The notes: generated by a model from the letters alone, not told the origin. DNA of 16,330 nucleotides from Candidatus Bathycorpusculum sp. (GCA_009779045.1 WREZ01000005.1:1-16330), one strand, 5' to 3'; shown: positions 8,476 through 16,147, numbered from the stretch's first letter. Made by a program: numbers and translations.

Positions 8476-8486
8476 CAAATAAAAAC
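8476..8486 (-). promoter_or_regulatory. TATA-like box candidate for the thiolase operon
   Basis: The minus strand reads GTTTTTATTTG, which would place a start site near 8455, just upstream of the ribosome binding site. The 8-T run ending rad50 lies between the genes, consistent with a separate transcription unit. The match is weak. Confidence 0.3.
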
Positions 8487-8515
8487 ATACCAGCAAACGT
8501 TAATGAAACAACATC

Positions 8516-8523
8516 AAAAAAAA
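8516..8523 (-). terminator. T8 terminator candidate after rad50
   Basis: Eight consecutive T on the minus strand, ten bases after the TAA of rad50. No hairpin precedes it, as is usual for archaeal terminators. It separates mre11-rad50 from the thiolase operon. Confidence 0.5.
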
Positions 8524-8533
8524 GCAGACAATG

Positions 8534-10615
8534 TTAAATTGAGATTTTACTAACACCATCCTCTTTTTCCAACATAATTACATGCTCAGCTTTATCTGCA
8601 AAAACTTCACTATGAGTTACTGCTATTATTTGTTCTATAGCTTTAAATCGACTAATAGCCTCAGCTAAATGCTCAATACTCCCATCTTCGCTTCCAAGAT
8701 TTTCCGTAGGTTCATCTAACATCAAAAGACTTAACCCATGACCCGTTTTAGACTGCATAATTAATTGCCCCAGACCCAATCGGTAAGCAAACGCCAAAAG
8801 AGTACGCTCACCACCTGAAAGATTACCAACCTCACGATCTATACTAAAGTCACTTTTCACATAAGGAGTATAAGATTCATCAATAACTATATTCATTAAA
8901 GGAGTTTCACCACTGACTAAACTGTCAAGTATCTGCTGGATAAAATTACGTAGCGCCTTTACAAATTCCATACGAAGCTTAGGTTGGATACTACGATACG
9001 CATCTCGAATAGCACTAAGAAGTTCAAGTATACGTCCGAGTTTTTCAATTTTCTCAGCTTTCTCTTGGGCAGCATCAATACGCATTTTTATCTCATCTAT
9101 ACGACGCATGAGATCTTTTTTACGACTCTCTTTAAGGCGAACATCAGAGTCTAAAACATAGTATTGTTTAAACGTTTGTTCTCGACGCATACGAGCAGCG
9201 TCTAAGTCAGATATATCAGCGTTAGTAATTTCAGTCTGAAGCAGTTTATACTGTGCTGTTTGGTTAAACTCTAACTGTTGAGCGTTTTCAAGTTCAACTA
9301 TTAATTTTGTGAGGGTATCTTCTTCTTCACTTATACGAATTTTTAGGTCAGTTTCACGGGTTAAGCACGTTTGCAGATCTGAGTAAGCGGTTGAAGCAGT
9401 GGTTTTAGCTTTCTGTAAATCAGCAATTTCAAGACGTAGATGATTAATGATTCTTTGTCGTTCAACATTTTCCTGCTCAATACGTGTGAGAAGATCAGTT
9501 TTGTATTGACCTGTTAAAGTTTGAATACATAGTGGACATTTATCTTCTTGAGATAATTGACTAAGTCGTTTTTGGTCGGTCAATATACCTTTAGAGGCAG
9601 CTTCCTGTTCTCCACGTAGACTACTAATTTTATCATCAAAAGAAGCTAAAAAGATTGCTAATTGTTCAAAAGGCTGATTTATTGGTAACCCTGCCTGTTC
9701 GAGCTTAGTTAAAGACAATTCTTTTTGTAAATTTATAGAACTTTGCCGCTGGTACAAGTTGTCAACAAGAGTTTTTTTGTCTTCAATTCTTTGATTAAGA
9801 GCAGTAATCGAGTTAGTTACATTCTGCAAACTAGTATGGAGCTGAACTTCTTTTCGTTTAAGTTCTTCGACTTGACATTTTTTTTCTTCAAGGGCTTTTA
9901 GATTCTGTTCTGCCTCTTCAAGAAAACGTTTTGCGATTACCAATTTTTGGGTTATAGTTTCAAAATCTATTTCTAAAAGCGTAAAGTCCTCACTAGCACG
10001 ATTATAATCATTGCTTAAAGCTTCAAGATTGTTAACGTCTGAGTCTTTGGCGTAGATACGTTTTTCTGTTTCATAATCACGCTGATACTGCGCTATACTA
10101 CTCCAAGCAGTTTCATAATCTGATATACCAAACAATTCGTCAAGACGTTTCTGTCTATCACGAGGAGCTACATCGAGCAACTCTTTAAGATGCTCTTGTC
10201 GAAACCAAACAATTTCACGATAAAGATCACGATCTAAACCCGTTATAGCTTTAATTTGCTCAGCTATAGCATCATTTTTAATACTAGCAATTAAAGTATC
10301 CTCTTCATACAAACAAAGCTGAGAAGAATCCTGAGTTATACTATTACCCTTACGATGGAGCCCACGAATTATTTTATAAGTTTTACCACCATGAGAAAAC
10401 TGCACAGACACCCTACCACACTCCGCACCTTCCCTAAGCAGATATTCAAAACCTCGAACCACAGAACCACCAAACAGAGCAAAATCAACAGCATACATAA
10501 TACTAGATTTCCCACAACCCACACCACCTACAACACAGTTAAAACCGTGCGTGAAAGGCACAGTTGACTTAACATGACTACGAATGTTTTCCAGTTGGAC
10601 AACTTCAATTTTCAT
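8534..10615 (-). CDS. rad50: Rad50, DNA double-strand break repair ATPase
   Basis: A 693-aa SMC-like ATPase that partners Mre11 in tethering and processing broken DNA ends. The N-terminal half-site holds IRSH and Walker A GGVGCGKS (30-37), followed by VWFRQEHLKELL (Q-loop region, about 135-147). A long coiled coil leads to the zinc hook CPLC (C360, C363), where two molecules join, then a returning coiled coil. The C-terminal half-site has the signature LSGGERT (S600), Walker B LLMLDEPTENLG (D634, E635) and a switch histidine in IAVTHSEVF. It is shorter than usual archaeal Rad50 (P. furiosus 882 aa), and since both ATPase halves and the hook are complete the shortening is in the coiled-coil arms. 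The ATG at 10615 overlaps the mre11 stop in ATGA, indicating translational coupling. The gene appears intact. Confidence 0.95.
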   Translation of the reverse strand: MKIEVVQLENIRSHVKSTVPFTHGFNCVVGGVGCGKSSIMYAVDFALFGGSVVRGFEYLLREGAECGRVSVQFSHGGKTYKIIRGLHRKGNSITQDSSQLCLYEEDTLIASIKNDAIAEQIKAITGLDRDLYREIVWFRQEHLKELLDVAPRDRQKRLDELFGISDYETAWSSIAQYQRDYETEKRIYAKDSDVNNLEALSNDYNRASEDFTLLEIDFETITQKLVIAKRFLEEAEQNLKALEEKKCQVEELKRKEVQLHTSLQNVTNSITALNQRIEDKKTLVDNLYQRQSSINLQKELSLTKLEQAGLPINQPFEQLAIFLASFDDKISSLRGEQEAASKGILTDQKRLSQLSQEDKCPLCIQTLTGQYKTDLLTRIEQENVERQRIINHLRLEIADLQKAKTTASTAYSDLQTCLTRETDLKIRISEEEDTLTKLIVELENAQQLEFNQTAQYKLLQTEITNADISDLDAARMRREQTFKQYYVLDSDVRLKESRKKDLMRRIDEIKMRIDAAQEKAEKIEKLGRILELLSAIRDAYRSIQPKLRMEFVKALRNFIQQILDSLVSGETPLMNIVIDESYTPYVKSDFSIDREVGNLSGGERTLLAFAYRLGLGQLIMQSKTGHGLSLLMLDEPTENLGSEDGSIEHLAEAISRFKAIEQIIAVTHSEVFADKAEHVIMLEKEDGVSKISI

Positions 10616-11820
10616 TTAGATAACTCCTCAAGAATTTGTCTAACTTTTTCATCCTGCTTGCAGACAAGAGGCTCAATCAAAGTTAAGGCTAACTTGGCAA
10701 TCTGATCAGTATCTTCCTTGCTATAACGTTCGCCAAAAATTTGTGTAAAATACTCATAAGATTTAGTCGATAGGTCTTTAAAATTATCTTCAAAAATATT
10801 TCGCACAACCTCATCTAAAACCACAGATTCTTTAAGCAAAACTACGGGATGAACAAATAGGGCTTTTTTGTTTGCTGCACGAATTTGAGCTATATCAAGT
10901 TCAGTTCGACTTGCCTCCATAGGCAAAGTACCTCTCAACACAGGAATCACAACAGCACCGGCTATATCTACCTCTTGAACCATTTGCGTTGCGATCTGAG
11001 CTATTTTAGCAGGAGTCATACCTGAAAAATCAATTTCGTCTAAAACAACAAATTGACGCGGCGAATTAAGAGCCATTTGCTCAATTTGCAGCTCACCCAT
11101 TTCATTTACCTGCACATAATTAAAACCCTTAGAATACCTAGCCTCATCATAACCTGCTGTTTCAGTGCAACCACTATAGACTAAGAAACCATCTTTGAAT
11201 TTGACGCTAGACCGTTCATGTATATGCCCAGCGGCATAATAACAAAAACCTGACGGCAACATATCAGGTGTCAATTCTGCTTCAATATAAGGCGGCTTAA
11301 CACCCGATACATCCACAGCCCCATGCAAAACAAAAATGTTACAAACACCCTCTATAGGAAGGGCAGGTTTTTCCATCATAAATTTAGGCAAAGCCTCTTG
11401 AGTTTTATGACGAGTATGATAATTTGGTATACCATAAACATAACAACACCCGGGTTTATACCAACATGCACCCTCATGACGAGGAAGATAATAAATTAAA
11501 CCAGCACTATCAAGAGGATAGAGAATTGTTCCAGTTATAATGTTAGGGGCAGAGTCATGAGAACCATCAACAGCAAGCACAGGGATTTGAGCATCTTTTA
11601 ACCGTTTAAAATTTCGTATAGTATTTTCAAGGGTAATATTTGAGGGCCTTGGCTGATGAAATAAATCACCTGCTATAATCATAAAATCAGGCTTAAGCTC
11701 CAATACCCGATCCACAAGTTCAGCAAAAGCATCATCGAAATCTTGACGCCTCACCTCAAGACCATACTGTGAGTAACCCAAATGCAAATCGGAAGCATGA
11801 ACAAAACTGAAAGCTCTCAA
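10612..11820 (-). CDS. mre11: Mre11 nuclease
   Basis: A 402-aa Mn-dependent phosphoesterase, the nuclease of the Mre11-Rad50 end-processing complex. Motif I is DLHLG (D11, H13), motif II GDLFH (D52), motif IV LHG (H166) and motif V AAGHIHE (H199, H201); these provide most metal ligands. Motif III, usually GNH[DE], reads GSHD (86-89): the metal-binding Asn is replaced by Ser while the neighbouring histidine H88 is kept. The segment after about residue 240 would form the capping domain and the C-terminal helices that bind Rad50. The start is a TTG; GAGGT lies six bases before it, and the protein begins directly with the first beta strand and motif I. It is the first gene of a two-gene operon with rad50. 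HerA and NurA, frequent neighbours in archaea, are not seen in this window. Confidence 0.94.
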   Translation of the reverse strand: MRAFSFVHASDLHLGYSQYGLEVRRQDFDDAFAELVDRVLELKPDFMIIAGDLFHQPRPSNITLENTIRNFKRLKDAQIPVLAVDGSHDSAPNIITGTILYPLDSAGLIYYLPRHEGACWYKPGCCYVYGIPNYHTRHKTQEALPKFMMEKPALPIEGVCNIFVLHGAVDVSGVKPPYIEAELTPDMLPSGFCYYAAGHIHERSSVKFKDGFLVYSGCTETAGYDEARYSKGFNYVQVNEMGELQIEQMALNSPRQFVVLDEIDFSGMTPAKIAQIATQMVQEVDIAGAVVIPVLRGTLPMEASRTELDIAQIRAANKKALFVHPVVLLKESVVLDEVVRNIFEDNFKDLSTKSYEYFTQIFGERYSKEDTDQIAKLALTLIEPLVCKQDEKVRQILEELSK

Positions 11821-11826
11821 ATTCTA

Positions 11827-11831
11827 ACCTC
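11827..11831 (-). promoter_or_regulatory. Ribosome binding site for the TTG start of mre11
   Basis: GAGGT on the minus strand, six bases before the TTG at 11820. It supports this rare start codon, and no ATG lies nearby upstream. Confidence 0.55.
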
Positions 11832-11851
11832 AAAGTGATTAAAATAGTGGA

Positions 11852-11864
11852 GTGTAATTTTTAA
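11852..11864 (-). promoter_or_regulatory. TATA-like box candidate for mre11-rad50
   Basis: The minus strand contains CTTAAAAATTACA about 35 to 45 bases before the mre11 start codon. A start site near 11833 would leave a short leader carrying the GAGGT site. Confidence 0.35.
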
Positions 11865-11942
11865 GGGCTTTGGTGTACGACCCTTTTACAACATCAGAAA
11901 CTTGCATAGCAAAACACATACTAAAAACTACATTTTTGGGGA

Positions 11943-11952
11943 AAAATATTAA
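11943..11952 (+). promoter_or_regulatory. TATA-like box candidate for the AN1/M50 gene
   Basis: AAATATTAAA-like sequence on the plus strand. A start site about 25 bases on would lie near 11973, just before AAAGGT (11975-11980), which is seven bases ahead of the ATG at 11988. Together with the mre11 box this makes 11821-11987 a divergent promoter region. Confidence 0.35.
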
Positions 11953-11987
11953 ACCATTGAACACACTTCTAGTTAAAGGTAAAAATA

Positions 11988-12842
11988 ATGAAATGTCAAA
12001 TTTGCGGAATAGATGTTGCTATGCCATATAGTTGTCCTCACTGTGGAGGGCAATTTTGTAGTCAACACCGTTTACCAGAAAACCATACCTGTCCGCAAAT
12101 CAGTAGAGCACGCATCCAAAGACAAAACACTGTAGAAGAGACAATAACCCAAACAAACAATAGTGGCTATAACTATAGTTACAATTTTAATCCGCAACCA
12201 ACTAGAACTCAGCGTCGTAATTTTTCTAGTTTTAAAGAATTAAAACATTTGGGAATAGCCGCTCTATTGGTAATTGGTATTGGTTTTTCAATAGGCTTAT
12301 ATAGTAACATGGGCAGTAGTGCATCTATCTGGACTTTAGGTATGATGTCTGTTTTCTCTGTTTGTTTGATGGCATCGTTTTTAATTCATGAGTTGGCACA
12401 CAAATTTACTGCGCAAAAACGGGGGATGTGGGCAGAATTTCGTTTGACCCTATGGGGGGCACTATTTACGCTCGCTTCAGTAATTCTACCGATGAAACTT
12501 ATAGCTCCAGGGGCAATGATGATAAAAGGAACCACAGATAGGAGAGGTATATTAAAAATTTCAATCGCGGGACCAATTACAAACATAATCTTTGCTTTAG
12601 CCTTCTTTGCGTTAATAGTTATTTTACCATATACAGTTACAGTTTCATCATCAATTTTGCAATATAGCTTTGTTTTTGCGTTTGTCGGCTACATTAATGC
12701 ATTTATGGCAGTTTTCAATTTGATTCCCTTTGGTGTTTTTGACGGCTATAAAATCTTTAGTGTAGACAAAAAAGTGTGGGCAGCAGTATTCGTTCCAAGT
12801 TTGATACTATTAATCTATTATGGGTATTGGCTATTTTGGTAA
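11988..12842 (+). CDS. AN1 zinc-finger membrane protease, site-2 protease (M50) type
   Basis: A 284-aa protein with two parts. Residues 1-36 form a complete AN1-type zinc finger: C3, C6, C16, C19, C24, H27, H33 and C35 with exact family spacing. A polar Asn/Gln/Arg-rich linker (about 40-82) leads to a membrane domain with helices near 88-105, 116-133, 155-178, 193-215, 225-245 and 264-283. HELAH (134-138) is the zinc-binding protease motif in a membrane helix. FNLIPFGVFDG (243-253) corresponds to the NPxP..DG motif, with D252 as third zinc ligand. The expected role is cleavage of membrane-embedded proteins; the AN1 finger, known from ubiquitin-linked proteins in eukaryotes, may bind a protein partner, which is inference. 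It is a single gene, divergent from mre11, with AAAGGT seven bases before the ATG. All active residues are present. Confidence 0.9.
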   Translation: MKCQICGIDVAMPYSCPHCGGQFCSQHRLPENHTCPQISRARIQRQNTVEETITQTNNSGYNYSYNFNPQPTRTQRRNFSSFKELKHLGIAALLVIGIGFSIGLYSNMGSSASIWTLGMMSVFSVCLMASFLIHELAHKFTAQKRGMWAEFRLTLWGALFTLASVILPMKLIAPGAMMIKGTTDRRGILKISIAGPITNIIFALAFFALIVILPYTVTVSSSILQYSFVFAFVGYINAFMAVFNLIPFGVFDGYKIFSVDKKVWAAVFVPSLILLIYYGYWLFW

Positions 12843-12910
12843 ACATTTAATCAGATTATATACGTTATAGGTATGTTAATGGTGAGTTCTTGATCATTAG
12901 CATATACTAT

Positions 12911-13342
12911 GTAGTTGTAACCTGAATTCTCGTCAAAATTGTAATATACGTGGCTGAAAAATGTTCATAGTATCGCCACACATGTTGTTTATTATACTTC
13001 ATTACAATTATTTTTTATGTGTAAGTATTTGTTTCTTATGTAGCAACTGTATCATTAATTTTTACTTGTGAGGCATAGTACAATTATGTTATACGACAAA
13101 AATGTGAGTTGTAACCTAAAATCTGCGTGGTTTTTTGCACATACAGGTTTGTATGGTGAAATTGATGGATTTACATGATTATTTTTCTTTGTATGTGCAC
13201 AAACTTAATAAGAATTTAGGTTGTAAAAAATAATGTTTGCTATGCAACATATTTTAATTGAAATGATGTCTGCGAATATAAATCGAACTTAATACAAATG
13301 ACTGTATAGTACAAAAACATGCAGAGTTCAGGTTGTAATCAC
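12911..13342. repeat. Outer inverted repeat, MITE-like, arms 12911-12949 and 13304-13342
   Basis: The left arm contains TTGTAACCTGAATTCT and the right arm the reverse of TTACAACCTGAACTCT. Aligned without gaps, 25 of 39 positions agree, including AACCTGAA, TCT, TTGTA and TATAC in the same order and spacing. The arms enclose about 350 bases, which contain the inner repeat pair. There is no transposase. The pattern suggests the ends of a small non-autonomous mobile element or a large structured repeat. No convincing target-site duplication is seen. Confidence 0.55.
13113..13222. repeat. Inner inverted repeat of the same family, arms 13113-13145 and 13190-13222
   Basis: Left arm AACCTAAAATCT...GCACATACA, right arm the reverse of AACCTAAATTCT...GCACATACA. 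Without gaps 25 of 33 positions agree, and the last nine are identical. The enclosed loop is 44 bases. The arms share AACCTRAA, TCT and ATAC with the outer pair at nearly the same spacing, so both pairs belong to one family. A-rich flanks (AAAAAT near 13098 and AAAAAAT near 13225) could be a target duplication, but low complexity makes this weak. Confidence 0.6.
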
Positions 13343-13421
13343 TGACAAGGGTTTTTGAAAGTATTGGATATCACAGGGTGTATAATTAAGGAAAGAGTAG
13401 TTTTGGGTTGTATGGTGGGTG

Positions 13422-14324
13422 TTATGTTGGTGGGATGACGCCCATGCGGCTGCATTCTTCTTTTAGGCTGTCTCTTATTTGTTTGAGGTTTTGGCGTTTT
13501 TGTACGTATTCGTCGCCGTTGATTTTGTCTGTGCGGAAGTCACTGTCTATTTGGGTTAGTTGTGTGTTGATTTCCATGATGCGTTCTTTTATTTGGTCTA
13601 CGTAGGATACTGTTTTTTCTTGTCCTATGGCTTCTGAAGGGGTGAGTGCTGTTTTTATTATGCCGTCTTCTATGCGTAGTATTCTGTTGGAGATACGGGC
13701 GATGCTGGGGTCGTGGGTTACCATGATGATGGTTTTTCCTAGGTCTTTGTTGATTTTTAGCAGGTATTCTGCGATGAGTCGGGCGTTTGCGGTGTCTAAT
13801 TCGCCTGTGGGTTCATCGGCTAATATGACGGGTGCGTCATTAGCTATTGCTGAGGCTATGGCTATGCGTTGTTGTTCTCCTCCGCTTAACTCTTCGGGTC
13901 TGTGTTGGGCGCGTGTTTCTAGTCCTACGGTTTTTAGGAGTTCTTGTACGCGTTCTTTGCGTTTGTTTCGTTTGACACCTGAGGCTACCAGGGAGAATTC
14001 AACGTTTTCTTGTGCTGTAAGTGTTGGGATTAGGTTGAGGTTTTGGAAGATGTGTCCTACCATTTTTCGGCGGAAGTCGACTAGTTGTCGTACTGAGAGA
14101 TTTGTAACAATTTGGTCTCCAACGGTGACTGCGCCGGCTGTGGCTTTGTCTAGGCCGCCTATGATGTTTAGTAGGGAGGATTTGCCGCTACCGCTTGGTC
14201 CTATGATGGAGACGAGTTCGCCTGCGGATATTTCTAGGTTTAAGCCTCTTAGGGCTTGTACTTCGATTTTTCCGGTGTGGTGAATTTTTATTAAATCTCT
14301 TACGTTTACGTTAAGTCCGCTCAT
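13422..14324 (-). CDS. ABC exporter ATPase, LolD/MacB type
   Basis: A 300-aa ATP-binding subunit that should drive the FtsX-like permease encoded just upstream. Walker A GPSGSGKS is at 42-49, the Q-loop glutamine at Q94 (HIFQNLNLIPTLT, as in LolD/MacB), the signature LSGGEQQR at 147-154, Walker B VILADEPTGELD around 167-178 and the switch histidine at H204. All catalytic residues are present. Family members are usually about 220-240 aa; here a charged helical tail of about 60 residues (about 240-300) follows, with a DFRTDKINGDEYVQKR segment resembling a SHOCT-like short helical domain. The ATG overlaps the permease stop in ATGA, so the two are translationally coupled. Such exporters move lipids, lipoproteins or peptides, or act mechanically; the substrate cannot be told. 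Coding-strand composition is strongly A/C-rich. Confidence 0.92.
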   Translation of the reverse strand: MSGLNVNVRDLIKIHHTGKIEVQALRGLNLEISAGELVSIIGPSGSGKSSLLNIIGGLDKATAGAVTVGDQIVTNLSVRQLVDFRRKMVGHIFQNLNLIPTLTAQENVEFSLVASGVKRNKRKERVQELLKTVGLETRAQHRPEELSGGEQQRIAIASAIANDAPVILADEPTGELDTANARLIAEYLLKINKDLGKTIIMVTHDPSIARISNRILRIEDGIIKTALTPSEAIGQEKTVSYVDQIKERIMEINTQLTQIDSDFRTDKINGDEYVQKRQNLKQIRDSLKEECSRMGVIPPT

Positions 14325-16147
14325 CTTGTTCTAACCATCTTTTCTAGTTTAGTAACATATTGACTGGTCATAATCAGAATTGCACCTATTGTAGATGTAT
14401 ATATAAGAGCAATGTAGGTTCCGATAATGGCTATGGCGTTAGGTGGGAAGATTAATCGTTGAGTTACAAGGTTGTATATAGCAATAGGTGTGTTAGCTGT
14501 GGATATGGTGCCATATGCTATTATGATGCCTACTATTGTGCCTAGTATTACTGCGAATGTTATAATGGCTATGGATTCCATAAGGAACATCCATACGAGT
14601 TGTCTATATGATAGACCTCGTACGCTCATTAGTGTTGCTTCGCGGCTGCGTTCTTTTAGACCTACTATGGCTATTAAGGCGGTTCCTACGGAAGCTGAGA
14701 GTACTGCAAATATGAGTCCAAAGCTTTGTAGTTCTAAATTTTTAAGGTCGCTATATGTGTTTAGATTGTCCATGTTAACGGATAGTTGCCATTGTGTATC
14801 AAATGAGTTAATGCCATACACGTCTAAGTCAAGTTCATATATTTGGTTTGCGACCTCGGTGCCGTTAACATCTGGTTCTAGGCTTATAAGAATTTTAGTT
14901 AAAGGATACTCTATATTGTAAATGTCGCTGCCTTCAGTCATGTTAAAGAGCTGCCGGGGTACATATGAGTAAAATGAGCCACCAAAGGAGTAGCTAAAAA
15001 CAGATATGCTACCAAAATTACTGCTGCGGCCTATGGGATAAAAGTTGTTACCGTTGTCTTCTGGGGGGTCAGGGCCAAAGAAGCCTACTACTTTTAGTTG
15101 TTGTGGTCCTGAGGCGAAATATATTGTTATAGTGTCATAGAGGGAGAGATCAAAGTTTTTGGCAATACTTTTTTCAAGGATTATAGTGTTATTATTGTTT
15201 TTTAGGTCAGTAATCATTTGTTCTACACTAGAACCTGTAAACCAGTTGTCTTCATAATAGGCAGAAACAGCCCATGCTTCAGGTTCTATAGTTCTCACCT
15301 GCATCGTGCCCCATTGATTAGTTAATGAGGGCGCATTAATACTGCATTCTATACTTGCGTTGCGAATACCAGATACACTTTGGGTAATGTTATTTAGAAT
15401 TTCTTGGCTTCTTGAGGCATTAGCTACAGTTAAGGATATGTCAGCGCCGACACTATTTCGGACGTTGCGAACGATATAGTCTTCTTGACTAGCCATTTGT
15501 ACGGTAACTTGAACACTAAGGCCTATAATTAGTGCAATCAAAAATGCGATAGCTGCTAATCGTGCAGGGTTTCGTCTAACATTTTTTGCCGCTAAAGCGC
15601 CTAACTCACCCATAACTGAGGCAATCTTTGTTGCTACCTTTTGAAATATAGATGAATCCCGTATAAGAAGAGCTGTAAAACCCCAGAAAAACAACAAAGG
15701 ACCTATGTAGGTCATAATAGAGTCAAAAAGAATCACTCCACTAGAAGCAACAGATAAGAACATATTACCATAGACATAATTCCATTGATTAAATAATTGA
15801 GAAATGTTTACCCCTAAAAGAAATACAACAATTTTGTAGCCACCCAAAATAAGGGCAATTATAGGAAATATTTTTCGAGACTGTTTTTCAGGTGGCATAT
15901 AATCACGAAGGGCATCAATAGCTGGCAATTGTGAGGCTCTACGAGATGATAAATACACTGAAGTAACAGCTAAAATAATAGCAAAAACAAGTGTAGATAT
16001 AGCAACAATAGGATTTAGTATACCTGAACTAAAAAGATTATTCAAATTAACTGCGCCAGCATAATACTGGTTCAAAATTAAGCCACCAACTATGCCAAAT
16101 AATCCACCAATTACACCTATTACGAAAGCTTCTGCTAAAAACATCAA
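14321..16147 (-). CDS. FtsX-like ABC permease, 5'-truncated
   Basis: 608 aa from the first available TTG (followed by ATG). It begins inside a first FtsX domain: helices near 6-27 and 46-67, then RRASQLPAIDALRDYMPP, which normally ends such a domain. Linking membrane helices lie near 91-112 and 126-160, then a helix near 195-215, an extracellular domain of about 250 residues with several NxS/T sites, and a complete second FtsX domain with three helices to the end. Full-length double-FtsX permeases have another first helix, a first extracellular domain and one more helix ahead of this, so several hundred residues are missing. No ribosome binding site precedes 16147, and homologous codons continue upstream to about 16210. 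Most likely this is a decayed or interrupted gene; a functional short form is less likely. It is translationally coupled to the ATPase. Confidence 0.8.
   Translation of the reverse strand: MMFLAEAFVIGVIGGLFGIVGGLILNQYYAGAVNLNNLFSSGILNPIVAISTLVFAIILAVTSVYLSSRRASQLPAIDALRDYMPPEKQSRKIFPIIALILGGYKIVVFLLGVNISQLFNQWNYVYGNMFLSVASSGVILFDSIMTYIGPLLFFWGFTALLIRDSSIFQKVATKIASVMGELGALAAKNVRRNPARLAAIAFLIALIIGLSVQVTVQMASQEDYIVRNVRNSVGADISLTVANASRSQEILNNITQSVSGIRNASIECSINAPSLTNQWGTMQVRTIEPEAWAVSAYYEDNWFTGSSVEQMITDLKNNNNTIILEKSIAKNFDLSLYDTITIYFASGPQQLKVVGFFGPDPPEDNGNNFYPIGRSSNFGSISVFSYSFGGSFYSYVPRQLFNMTEGSDIYNIEYPLTKILISLEPDVNGTEVANQIYELDLDVYGINSFDTQWQLSVNMDNLNTYSDLKNLELQSFGLIFAVLSASVGTALIAIVGLKERSREATLMSVRGLSYRQLVWMFLMESIAIITFAVILGTIVGIIIAYGTISTANTPIAIYNLVTQRLIFPPNAIAIIGTYIALIYTSTIGAILIMTSQYVTKLEKMVRTR

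Larger units (their letters stand above)
12843..13421. other. 579-bp gene-free stretch between convergent genes
   Basis: It lies between the 3' ends of the AN1/M50 gene (plus) and the ABC ATPase gene (minus), so no promoter is needed here. It is AT-rich and has no supported gene; the longest ATG frame in the repeat is 26 codons. A T6 run at 13011-13016 could end transcription of the plus-strand gene. Its main content is two nested inverted repeats, listed separately. Confidence 0.75.

Noticed and set aside
8443..8496. Extended thiolase N-terminus from a TTG at 8496
   Set aside because: The extra 18 residues are cysteine-rich and unlike thiolases, and a ribosome binding site sits just before the GTG at 8442.
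11863..11892. Small hairpin AAGGG ... CCCTT followed by TTTT in the divergent promoter region
   Set aside because: Five base pairs in a region that must contain two promoters; no transcript is expected to end there.
13153..13233. 26-codon plus-strand frame inside the inner repeat
   Set aside because: It overlaps the right repeat arm, is very short, and its composition is explained by the repeat; no family resemblance.
12843..13421. CRISPR array or tRNA in the gene-free stretch
   Set aside because: The repeats are inverted, few and irregularly spaced, and no cloverleaf or CCA-like end is visible.
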